A stretch of DNA of 7,416 nucleotides, taken from the NCBI GenBank assembly GCA_002509745.1, contig DAWK01000115.1:1-7416 (forward strand). The letters are read 5' to 3'. The DNA is from Methanobacteriaceae archaeon UBA349. GTDB lineage: Archaea; Methanobacteriota; Methanobacteria; Methanobacteriales; Methanobacteriaceae. The notes beneath the pieces are model-generated. The model ran no database searches. It worked only from the letters and a program-made list of their open reading frames with translations, and was not told the DNA's origin. This document shows, one piece after another, positions 1-7,052 of the stretch. Each line of letters opens with the position of its first letter. The first letter of the stretch is position 1. The translations under genes were made by a program, and so were the position numbers.

Positions 1-1354
1 AATCATTTTCTTTTATTTCTTTTAATGGAACAGTGAAGCATTGGGCTTTACGATCTTCCAGCTCTTCAGGGTTTTTATATTTATATTTTTCAATAATATC
101 TGGAATGTCCCCTTTACCGTCGATAAAAGTCCTCTTATCGTCCAGGGAATAACCGTCGGCCTCCATGTCATAGAACCACACATTTTCTGTGGGTTCACCT
201 TTGGTAAAGATTAAAATACCAGTGGATACTCCAGCATAAGGCTTGAATACACCAGAAGGCATGGATATAACTGCGTCCAATCTACAATCTTCTAAAAGTT
301 TTTGTCTTATGGATTTATGGGCCTTTGAGTTTCCAAATAAAACACCCTGGGGAACAATTACTGCACAGCGGCCACCAATGGTCAATATGTTGTACATTAA
401 CTCTAAGAATAGAATTTCGGTTTTACTGGTGTTTATGGAAAAATCGTCACTGAGCTCATCTTTATTTATACTTCCCTTAAATGGTGGGTTGGCCAGTACA
501 ACATCAAAATTAGGATGCTGGCTGTAACGCATAGACAAGGTGTTGGTTTGATCTATCTTTGGATTGCTGATGCCGTGCATCATAAGGTTCATTAAAGAGA
601 TTCTCACCATAGTCTGGTCAAAATCATATCCATATAATGATTTATTTTTTAGAAACTTGAATTCATCAGGACTTAATTTGTCCCCTTTGAAGTTGTAAGG
701 GTTTCCATCTTCATCTATCTTGATTAGATCTTCGGAAGTGTTATTTTTTAGAATGTGCTGGTAGGCATTGACTAAAAAACCAGCGGTACCACAGGCCGGG
801 TCGCAGATAGTTTCCCCGATTTTAGGGTCTAATAATTCCACCATCATCTGGATGATGTGTCTGGGAGTTCTAAATTGGCCGTTTTTACCAGAGGTTTTAA
901 GTTCAGATAAAAGGTACTCGTAGATATCCCCTTTGGTGTCCAGGTTCTGATCCTTGATGTGCATACCGTCAATGATACTGGTGGCCTCAGTTAATAGAGT
1001 ACCAGTGGGAATGGCAAAGACAGCATCTTTCATATAACGACTGTAGAGTGAGTCATCATCTCCTAAATCTCTAAGGAAAGGAAATACTTTATCCCGAACA
1101 TGGTCCAGCATCTCATCAGAGGCCATGTTATTCCACTGTGACCAGCGGCAATCAGGACAGTCTTTAAAGAGGGATTCGAATGGTTCTCCACTTAATTGAA
1201 CATTCTTTTCCTTGGCGATCTCATCATCATCTAAACGTTTCATGAACATTAAGTAGGACATCTGTTCAATGGCCTGCAAGGGATTGGATATCCCACTACT
1301 CCAGAACTTATCCCATAACTGATTAATCTTTGATTTGAGGTCTGAATCTAACAT
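1..1354 (-). CDS. hsdM: Type I restriction-modification DNA methyltransferase subunit HsdM (partial, C-terminus beyond left edge)
   Basis: Adenine-N6 methyltransferase subunit, which pairs with HsdS to methylate the target site and is also part of the restriction complex. My translation from the ATG at 1354 stays open for 451 codons to the window edge. It begins MLDSDLKSKINQLWDKFWSS, followed by an HsdM_N-type helical region (about residues 5-140). The SAM-binding motif I DPACGTAGF is at 185-193 and the catalytic motif IV NPPF at 289-292, so both key motifs are intact. Family members are usually about 480-500 residues, so probably only a few dozen codons are missing; the visible end (…VPLKEIKEND) matches the usual lead-in to the family's C-terminus. 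The start overlaps the hsdS stop by 7 nt (ATGTTAG) and has an AGGAG site inside hsdS, which suggests translational coupling. GC is higher than in the AT-rich genes upstream (26 of 60 in 901-960). Confidence 0.95.
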   Translation of the reverse strand, partial: MLDSDLKSKINQLWDKFWSSGISNPLQAIEQMSYLMFMKRLDDDEIAKEKNVQLSGEPFESLFKDCPDCRWSQWNNMASDEMLDHVRDKVFPFLRDLGDDDSLYSRYMKDAVFAIPTGTLLTEATSIIDGMHIKDQNLDTKGDIYEYLLSELKTSGKNGQFRTPRHIIQMMVELLDPKIGETICDPACGTAGFLVNAYQHILKNNTSEDLIKIDEDGNPYNFKGDKLSPDEFKFLKNKSLYGYDFDQTMVRISLMNLMMHGISNPKIDQTNTLSMRYSQHPNFDVVLANPPFKGSINKDELSDDFSINTSKTEILFLELMYNILTIGGRCAVIVPQGVLFGNSKAHKSIRQKLLEDCRLDAVISMPSGVFKPYAGVSTGILIFTKGEPTENVWFYDMEADGYSLDDKRTFIDGKGDIPDIIEKYKYKNPEELEDRKAQCFTVPLKEIKEND

Positions 1355-2499
1355 ACAAGTTCTCCTTTAAAGGCCTTTTGCATTAGGGTATTGAATAGGT
1401 TGTCTATTTCTTGTTTTGATTGGGCCTGATGGGTTTTTAGTGTTTCTACTTGCTGGACGATTTGGGCGAATTGATTTTGGAGGGTTATTGGAGACAATAA
1501 TATGGGCAAAACTTTCAAATCTCGAATATTAATTTGTTTTAAAGTTGCTCCTTTAGTATTTCCTTGAATGTATCTTGATGCGAAATCTGATTTTAAAAAT
1601 TCATTTAAATAAAATATATTAATCAATTCAAGATTAGGTTTAATAACTGCAATTCCCCTTGTCACATTATACCATTTGACTTTCTCATCAGATAATGCTG
1701 TGTTACCAGTAGTTCCCCTTACAGTTATTAAAATCTCATTTCCATCTAATTTAGTTCTTTTATACTTTTTTTCTATTTCAGGATCTACTTTTTTAATATT
1801 ATTATGAATAAGCTTGTTATTTATAATATCAACCGGCCTAACTACGCCAATCCCATTTTTAAATTCATCACCCGGTTGCACAATCCCATAAGATATTGAA
1901 CTTCCTTCTTTAATGAGTTTTTCCAAATTCTTTATTTCCCAATTATTTGAATTGATTTCAGGATCTCCAAACATCTCTAGAAAGACACTTCTCAAATACC
2001 CATCGGCCAATTCATCAGATTCGGCCCGCCATTCTTTCAGTTTTTCGGCCTTTTCCAGGATTTCGACTATTTTCTTTTGGGTTTCTATTGGTGAAATAAC
2101 GATTTTTTTATTTTTTAAATATTTATAATGTCTATCATAACCATGATCTTCAATTTTGAGACCTTTTAAAAAATAATAAAGATATTTAACATTGAAAAGC
2201 TCTTTTTTTGGGATAATAATCTTTGTTCCATCAGCACCTAATGAAAAAGGAAAATCTATGTATTTAAAAATACGTGTGTGATCCCCAAAAATAATAATTG
2301 GTAACTCACCTTGGAAAACTTTTTCTGCGTCATTTGTATATCCTGCAATAAAATCAACACTCTGATCAATTATTGGATAATCACCAAGTTCTAGATAATC
2401 TTTTTTTGGGACTTTTAGTTTATTAGAAGCTGTTACTTTTTCAATACAATCTGAAAAATTTAGAATTTTCCATTTGTCTGGTAAATTTTTATTAAACAT
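1348..2499 (-). CDS. hsdS: Type I restriction-modification specificity subunit HsdS
   Basis: DNA-recognition subunit of the Type I complex, 383 residues, a normal length. It has the two-fold HsdS layout. Target-recognition domain 1 is at about 1-134, including IIFGDHTR and the PFSLGADGTKI stretch. Central conserved helices are at about 135-180 (ISPIETQKKIVEILEKAEKL). Target-recognition domain 2 is at about 181-334, including RGTTGN, and the distal conserved helices are at 335-383 (LSPITLQNQFAQIVQQVETL). The two LSPI/ISPI…Q motifs mark the repeats, and each domain should read one half of a bipartite site; the site cannot be read from sequence. The ATG at 2499 follows the upstream gene's TGA by 20 nt and has only a weak GGGA upstream, so expression may rely on coupling. 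Base composition changes sharply between recognition domains and conserved helices (see findings). The end overlaps hsdM by 7 nt. Confidence 0.95.
   Translation of the reverse strand: MFNKNLPDKWKILNFSDCIEKVTASNKLKVPKKDYLELGDYPIIDQSVDFIAGYTNDAEKVFQGELPIIIFGDHTRIFKYIDFPFSLGADGTKIIIPKKELFNVKYLYYFLKGLKIEDHGYDRHYKYLKNKKIVISPIETQKKIVEILEKAEKLKEWRAESDELADGYLRSVFLEMFGDPEINSNNWEIKNLEKLIKEGSSISYGIVQPGDEFKNGIGVVRPVDIINNKLIHNNIKKVDPEIEKKYKRTKLDGNEILITVRGTTGNTALSDEKVKWYNVTRGIAVIKPNLELINIFYLNEFLKSDFASRYIQGNTKGATLKQINIRDLKVLPILLSPITLQNQFAQIVQQVETLKTHQAQSKQEIDNLFNTLMQKAFKGELVC
1362..1366 (-). promoter_or_regulatory. Ribosome binding site for hsdM inside hsdS
   Basis: AGGAG, seven bases before the hsdM ATG at 1354, lies within the last codons of hsdS. 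It fixes the hsdM start and, with the 7-nt gene overlap, supports re-initiation by ribosomes finishing hsdS. Confidence 0.75.
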
Positions 2500-2519
2500 A
2501 TTTTATTCCCATTAATTGA

Positions 2520-3776
2520 TCAATCATCTATTTTTAAGTCCTCTTTTAATTCGAGAATATTGTTCAATCCAATTATTTTGAGATTAACATTATTTAAGGC
2601 TACAAATTTTGGTTTTGATAAATAACCATCCACAACTCTTTGTATTTCATCATCATAATCATAATTAAATACCAAAAATATCTTTTCCACATTTATATCT
2701 CTCTTTTGGTAATTCTCGAGATGATTAGATGCTTGCTTCATTAACTTTTCAATATTGGACTTTCTAGCTCTAGGATTATCTTTAACATAGTTTTTCACTT
2801 CAATAATTGAATATCCATCTTCGGAAGTTTTTACGACGATATCTTTTTCTGAATCATCCTCTTTTTCCAACTGGACTCCCGGCAACCACTCTCGTTCTGT
2901 TTCATTAACTAAAAACATAGTCAATACTTGAATAAGTCCCTCGTTTTGCATAAGAAAGTCAGCCAATAATGGTTTAAAATAATAATATGTAGCGAAATAT
3001 AAATTATTTTTACAAATTGGGCAAATAATTTGAGGTTGAGCAGTGTGACCTAATATATAGAACGAATAATGTTCATGAAATTGATTTTCACACCAAAATA
3101 GTGATACAAATGGTTCTATTACTTTATAGTTCATTAGAAGATCTTCTGTGATGTTTTCATATTTGATTTCATCAATGCTAGCAGTCTTTGTAATTTTATT
3201 CCTACTTTTAATACCTGCCCTAATTATTTGAGCTTTAGATGAATTTACAAATGATATTCCACCGGGAATTAAATCTGCACTAGCTAATCTACCAACTTTT
3301 TTAATCAATTCTTGCTTTTTATCGTCAGGTAGATTTTTATTGATTAATGAGAAAGCCTCCAAACCTTTGCCCGTGAGCACTTTACGCAAAATATTAACTT
3401 CTTTTCCTTTGAAATATTTTGGATATTTCTTTAAAAGTTTTTTAACAACAGGTTTAGCTTTTTTTGTGACTTCTGAAATAATATGTTGAGTTTTTATTCG
3501 TTCATCATCCGCTACACCTTCAAAATATTTCTCCATCTCAGGTTTTGTGAATTCCTTTATACTAAAAAGTAAGGGAAAATTATAATCTTCGAAAATTGAA
3601 AGTGTATTACGATGATTGCATAAAAGATTTAATGTATCATAATCTTTCAACATCTTTTTCATAAATGTTTTTGATTCTAATGATGACATTATTCTTTCCA
3701 TTATATCCATAGACTCCTTATTATGAATTAAAGAATAGTCTTTACCTTTATTATTAGTTATTTTGTCCAATTCCAA
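2520..3776 (-). CDS. Putative Zn-site and PD-(D/E)XK nuclease-like protein embedded in the hsd operon
   Basis: I do not recognise this 418-residue protein as a named family. Residues 1-220 are mainly helical and lysine-rich; 95-150 (ending LTGKGLEAF) loosely resembles a winged helix. A probable zinc site follows: WCE with C229, histidines H234, H236 and H244, then CPIC (C252, C255). The C-terminal domain looks like a PD-(D/E)XK nuclease core: KDIVV (D312), then GYSIIEVKNY with E326 and K328, a helix with Q348, and the strand VEKIFLVFNY (363-372). Together these suggest a DNA-cleaving defence protein, perhaps acting alone or with the Type I complex; activity is inferred. The start is TTG, chosen because GGTGAT sits three bases before it and the RHH gene ends 12 nt upstream; the next in-frame ATG is residue 23. 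No membrane segment or signal peptide is seen. It is AT-rich (16 GC of 60 in 3121-3180), unlike hsdR and hsdM, which suggests separate acquisition. Confidence 0.7.
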   Translation of the reverse strand: MELDKITNNKGKDYSLIHNKESMDIMERIMSSLESKTFMKKMLKDYDTLNLLCNHRNTLSIFEDYNFPLLFSIKEFTKPEMEKYFEGVADDERIKTQHIISEVTKKAKPVVKKLLKKYPKYFKGKEVNILRKVLTGKGLEAFSLINKNLPDDKKQELIKKVGRLASADLIPGGISFVNSSKAQIIRAGIKSRNKITKTASIDEIKYENITEDLLMNYKVIEPFVSLFWCENQFHEHYSFYILGHTAQPQIICPICKNNLYFATYYYFKPLLADFLMQNEGLIQVLTMFLVNETEREWLPGVQLEKEDDSEKDIVVKTSEDGYSIIEVKNYVKDNPRARKSNIEKLMKQASNHLENYQKRDINVEKIFLVFNYDYDDEIQRVVDGYLSKPKFVALNNVNLKIIGLNNILELKEDLKIDD

Positions 3777-3779
3777 ATT

Positions 3780-3785
3780 ATCACC
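3780..3785 (-). promoter_or_regulatory. Ribosome binding site GGTGAT deciding a TTG start
   Basis: GGTGAT, complementary to the ATCACC near the 3' end of 16S rRNA, lies in the 12-nt gap after the RHH stop codon and three bases before TTG at 3776. This pairing sits further downstream on the anti-SD than GGAGG does, so short spacing is normal for it. It supports the TTG start over the ATG 66 nt downstream. Confidence 0.6.
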
Positions 3786-3788
3786 TTT

Positions 3789-4178
3789 TTATTTCTTAAT
3801 TTTATCCTCACCACTTCTCAAAAATCTACTTGGTACGGTAATGGAGTCTTCATTCTCTTTCCCAATGAAAGCAGAGCGTTCATCTATTGCCCGTGATATA
3901 ACGCTATTCAAATCTTCGATAAAGCCAACAGTAACCTTTTCTAGAACCATAAAGTCATCTCCATTATCAAGATTGACAGCCCATGTGAAATCGTCACTTT
4001 CTTTATTATATTCAATTCGATTTTTTCCAGCTACATGATGAGGCATTGGAATTTCTAACTCTCTTAAAATTAGTTCCCGAATAAGAGCAGAAGGAGTTAT
4101 GCCCTTTTTCTCACAGTAAGCACGAAGTCGCGTAACTTCATCACGAGGAAGTTTTGAAGATATCGATTTGAATTCCAT
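3789..4178 (-). CDS. Ribbon-helix-helix DNA-binding protein, likely local regulator
   Basis: A 129-residue protein. Residues 3-41 read as a ribbon-helix-helix fold (CopG/MetJ type): a β-strand FKSISSKLP, a first helix RDEVTRLRAYCEKKG, a turn ITPS, and a second helix ALIRELILREL. Such proteins bind short inverted repeats as dimers through the strand. Residues 45-129 form an extra domain I do not recognise, with a WAVNLDNGDDFMVLEKV stretch and a helix FIEDLNSVISRAIDER; it could bind a ligand or a partner protein. The ATG at 4178 has no ribosome site but has a good TATA box 26 nt upstream, fitting a leaderless mRNA. A perfect inverted repeat just beyond that TATA box is a natural operator candidate. 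The nuclease-like gene follows after 12 nt. An antitoxin-like role for that neighbour is possible, but autoregulation of this half of the operon is the simpler reading. Confidence 0.8.
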   Translation of the reverse strand: MEFKSISSKLPRDEVTRLRAYCEKKGITPSALIRELILRELEIPMPHHVAGKNRIEYNKESDDFTWAVNLDNGDDFMVLEKVTVGFIEDLNSVISRAIDERSAFIGKENEDSITVPSRFLRSGEDKIKK

Positions 4179-4200
4179 AATTTAAAATTAGTAATAACCC

Positions 4201-4208
4201 TATTTATA
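4201..4208 (-). promoter_or_regulatory. Archaeal TATA box of the rhh-nuclease-hsdS-hsdM unit
   Basis: TATAAATA on the minus strand, preceded by purine-rich AAAGG that could serve as the BRE. Its centre is about 26 nt before the RHH ATG at 4178, so transcription should start at or next to the start codon (leaderless). It makes a second transcription unit that excludes hsdR. Confidence 0.65.
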
Positions 4209-4220
4209 CCTTTGCTTTTT

Positions 4221-4242
4221 ATGGTCAACGAAGGTTGACCAT
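4221..4242. repeat. Perfect inverted repeat, candidate RHH operator
   Basis: ATGGTCAAC, four bases GAAG, then GTTGACCAT: 9-bp arms without mismatch in an otherwise AT-rich gap. It starts one base after the hsdR stop codon and lies 12 nt upstream of the TATA box of the RHH gene. On the transcribed strand it is followed by AAAAAG, not a T-run, so it is a poor terminator for hsdR. Its position beside the promoter of a DNA-binding protein favours an operator. Confidence 0.6.
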
Positions 4243-4243
4243 T

Positions 4244-6973
4244 TTAGCACATTCTGATTTGATTGCATTTAGAAACAATATTCTTAAGTTCATCCAAACT
4301 AAACAAATCCAGCGGATTCTCATCCTCAAAGGGTGGCCCACTGAGATCCTTCATTTCAATGTGTTTTCTCTCAGAGAAGACTTTCTTCAGTAACATTAGG
4401 AATTCAACCTGGCGGGAGGTGTAATGCACATTCTCCACTATGTAATCATTAAATCTCTTCTCAATTATCATCCTTGGATTGTCATCACGGGATAGGCCAA
4501 TAATATCTCTTAAGAATTGTAAAAAGTCAATATTTTGGTGTTTTTGAATGTATTCTATGGTTATTTCTGGTTTTAGAGATGATAGTTCCCTTTCTAAATC
4601 CATTAACTCACCGGAATTAATACCCTGGCCTTCTTTTAATTTGCGAACTGATTCATTCCGCTCTAAAAGGCGTTTAAATTCCTCATCTTCCTGAACTTCT
4701 TTTTCAAATTTCTTCCAGTCTGTAATTACATCGGCCACAGGTATATCAATAATGCCATTACCTGTGGGTTCAAAGTACTTCATTAAGGGTGCAACTTCCC
4801 TAACCAAAAATTCCACGTCTTCAAAGGTTAAATCATCCCAGAATTCACTCTGTCTGGCCCTTATCAGTTGAGGTTTCTTCTCGCTTATTACCTGGAGATT
4901 GTCCTTTTCCATGACATTACTTATCATGAAGACCACTTCCCGGCGTATTTTATCTATTTTTTCCTTATCACGATCCAGAATACACTCAAAGAGTTTTTCT
5001 GATTTCAAGATAAATGAGGAAACTTTAGAATTAGAACCAAACTGGGTAATCATTAAAGGAGATATTTCCTCAATTAAGGGATCAACAAAGCCCTCTAAAT
5101 CATCACTATTTTTAATCTTGGAAATTACAGATGCTTTTTCCCTTACTAAAAAGAACTCCTCATTCAACTCATCCATGGTAACTCTAATTTTTCCAGTAAT
5201 CAGTTCCTTCTGCGCAACTGTCAAATCTTTATCTAAAAGAGCCACCCGGTTGTTAAAGATGGTACTTAAAACATCGTTAGGTACACCAGTACCTTTTCCC
5301 CTTTCCAGTTCATGGAACTCTATATTGGAATGGCCCCCAATCATGAAATCAAATATTAGGAAATCATTCTTCTGTCCCGAAGGCAGCCAGTCTTTGTGCT
5401 TGCAGGCCTGTAAATTCCTTGTCCCCCGGCCAAGCATTTGCCAGAATCTTATAGGTGAATAGACTGGTTTTACAAATACCAGGTTGCAGATTTCTGGAAT
5501 GTCCACCCCAGTATCCAGCATTCCTACTGATAGGGCAATTCGTGGATTGGACAGTTTTTTAAAGCGTTCCACTTCATCGTCGCTGCGGGCCATATTAGAG
5601 GTTATAACCTGCACTTCATCAGAAAATTTAGGGAATAGTTCTCCAAAAACCTTTTTCATGTGTTTAGCATGGTTGCGACTGGCACAGAAGAAAATAGACT
5701 TGGCTGGTTTTCCTTCATCTGATTTATAGCAATACTCCATGAAGCTTTTAATTATGAGAGCATTGGTTTTATCATCCATGAATACCCTGTCAAATTGAGA
5801 ACCAGTTAATTCCAACTCATCAGGATCAACTTTCTGTCTTCTTAAATGGTCTTTAAGAAATTTATCCAGATTTTCCTGTTTTATCCCTTCATTTAAAACC
5901 TTGGTAGAGATAACATGGGCAAAATAAGGGACTAAAACTCCATCACGCACTGCCTCATCATAAGCGTATTCAACTGTGGCCTTACCAAATAAATCAAAAG
6001 TACTCTGAGTTTCCCTCTCACGAGGTGTAGCCGTTAATCCAATTTTTATACAATCAAAGTACTGGTAAATGAGATTATTTCTATCATAAATGGAACGGTG
6101 GGCCTCGTCAAAAACAATTAAATCAAAAAATCCAGGAGAGAATTTTTCAAATAACCTCTTCTCCTTACCTTGCATTAAAGTCTGGACGGTAGTAACATAT
6201 AATCGGCTGTTATCATTGAATCCATTCCTTAAATCAGCTACCGGTTCAGTGAAATATTTCTTAAATCCATTGTCTTTGGCCTGTCTTACCAGAGCTACTC
6301 TATCAGCAATAAATAGAACATTGCGTACTACATTAGATTTAATCAACAAATCAATGATGGCCATGGCCACCCTGGTTTTCCCTGTACCAGTGGCCATTTC
6401 AATTAAAGCTGTACGATGACACTGGGCAAAATGTTCAGATAATTTACGGACAATTTGCACGCTGCGAGGCCTATCTACAATATGAGTATTAAATTTAACA
6501 CCACGAGGGTCTTTACGATTTTTATAAAGGTCCCTTCGTCTCTTTAAATCGCTCTGGGAAAAAGGACCACTTACTTTCCTTTCAATGCCATACTCATCAA
6601 TTAAAACCCATTTTTGACCATTAGTTAGAAAAATAGGTACTTTATAATCAATTTGTGATTCAATGTCCTGGGCATAGCTACGGGATTGTATCCTGCCAAT
6701 ATCCGGATCTTTGGAAAATCTCTTGGCCTCAATGATGGCCAGGGGTGTGTAATCTTCATCTAGCAAAACGTAATCAATGAATCTATCTACACCACGTTCT
6801 ATCTGGCCATTGTAAATTTTAAAATCTTTATTTTTAAAATCAGATTTAACAGAATTGACTTCTTCTTTTATATATTTCTCAAGCCAACCTGTTTTTTCAA
6901 GTAAAGGATCAATATACTGTTTCCGAGTCTTAACTTCGGAAATTGATGTACTATTTTCAGTATAAGTATCCAT
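4244..6973 (-). CDS. hsdR: Type I restriction endonuclease subunit HsdR
   Basis: ATP-dependent motor and nuclease subunit, which translocates DNA and cuts unmethylated DNA when bound to HsdM-HsdS. At 909 residues it is full length. The N-terminal HSDR_N nuclease domain has the PD-(D/E)XK residues D67 (RFIDYVL) and E82/K84 (IIEAKR). The superfamily 2 helicase motor follows: Walker A ATGTGKT 194-200, DEAH 289-292, motif III TATP 314-317, LDTGVD 486-491 and motif VI QMLGRGTR 512-519, all intact. The C-terminal region, ending in DLFSLDELKNIVSKCNQIR, resembles the EcoEI_R_C domain, so a Type IB-like (EcoEI-related) HsdR is likely. The ATG at 6973 has no ribosome site but has a TATA box 28 nt upstream, and it leaves the usual N-terminal TRKQYIDPLLEKTGW block intact. 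GC in a sample (24 of 60 in 5641-5700) is close to hsdM. The TAA is followed by a 65-nt gap before the RHH gene. Confidence 0.96.
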   Translation of the reverse strand: MDTYTENSTSISEVKTRKQYIDPLLEKTGWLEKYIKEEVNSVKSDFKNKDFKIYNGQIERGVDRFIDYVLLDEDYTPLAIIEAKRFSKDPDIGRIQSRSYAQDIESQIDYKVPIFLTNGQKWVLIDEYGIERKVSGPFSQSDLKRRRDLYKNRKDPRGVKFNTHIVDRPRSVQIVRKLSEHFAQCHRTALIEMATGTGKTRVAMAIIDLLIKSNVVRNVLFIADRVALVRQAKDNGFKKYFTEPVADLRNGFNDNSRLYVTTVQTLMQGKEKRLFEKFSPGFFDLIVFDEAHRSIYDRNNLIYQYFDCIKIGLTATPRERETQSTFDLFGKATVEYAYDEAVRDGVLVPYFAHVISTKVLNEGIKQENLDKFLKDHLRRQKVDPDELELTGSQFDRVFMDDKTNALIIKSFMEYCYKSDEGKPAKSIFFCASRNHAKHMKKVFGELFPKFSDEVQVITSNMARSDDEVERFKKLSNPRIALSVGMLDTGVDIPEICNLVFVKPVYSPIRFWQMLGRGTRNLQACKHKDWLPSGQKNDFLIFDFMIGGHSNIEFHELERGKGTGVPNDVLSTIFNNRVALLDKDLTVAQKELITGKIRVTMDELNEEFFLVREKASVISKIKNSDDLEGFVDPLIEEISPLMITQFGSNSKVSSFILKSEKLFECILDRDKEKIDKIRREVVFMISNVMEKDNLQVISEKKPQLIRARQSEFWDDLTFEDVEFLVREVAPLMKYFEPTGNGIIDIPVADVITDWKKFEKEVQEDEEFKRLLERNESVRKLKEGQGINSGELMDLERELSSLKPEITIEYIQKHQNIDFLQFLRDIIGLSRDDNPRMIIEKRFNDYIVENVHYTSRQVEFLMLLKKVFSERKHIEMKDLSGPPFEDENPLDLFSLDELKNIVSKCNQIRMC

Positions 6974-6997
6974 AATTTAGGTATTTAGTTAAATGGA

Positions 6998-7005
6998 ATA
7001 TATAA
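6998..7005 (-). promoter_or_regulatory. Archaeal TATA box of hsdR
   Basis: TTATATAT on the minus strand with its centre about 28 nt before the hsdR ATG. No Shine-Dalgarno sequence lies between it and the start, so the hsdR transcript is probably leaderless or nearly so. AT-rich surroundings make the exact box uncertain. Confidence 0.55.
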
Positions 7006-7006
7006 T

Positions 7007-7052
7007 TTATGATAATATTTTTTGATATCTTAATTATGATAAAAATATCAAA
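7007..7052. repeat. Short direct and inverted repeats upstream of the hsdR promoter
   Basis: TTATGATAA occurs twice in the same direction (7007-7015 and 7034-7042, 27 bp apart). TTTGATAT (7021-7028) is the inverse of ATATCAAA (7045-7052). They touch the hsdR TATA region and could be regulator sites, but such AT-rich words also arise by chance, and part of the stretch is inside the gene remnant. Confidence 0.3.

Noticed and set aside
243..527. 94-codon open frame on the plus strand
   Set aside because: It is antisense to hsdM across the NPPF motif region and has no ribosome site or family resemblance.
2492..2512. Six-codon frame starting with ATG just before hsdS and overlapping its start
   Set aside because: Too short to support as a gene; an upstream-ORF effect on hsdS is possible but nothing shows it.
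2520..4178. Firm call of a toxin-antitoxin system
   Set aside because: RHH followed closely by a nuclease-like gene fits the layout, but the downstream protein is far larger than usual toxins and matches no toxin family I know; kept only as an option.
4221..4242. Inverted repeat as an intrinsic terminator of hsdR
   Set aside because: On the hsdR strand it is followed by AAAAAG rather than a T-run; the T-run is on the other strand, where no gene leads into it.
4899..5462. 187-codon open frame on the plus strand
   Set aside because: It lies wholly antisense to the helicase and C-terminal region of hsdR, whose frame has intact motifs; the antisense translation is Ser-rich and without recognisable domains.
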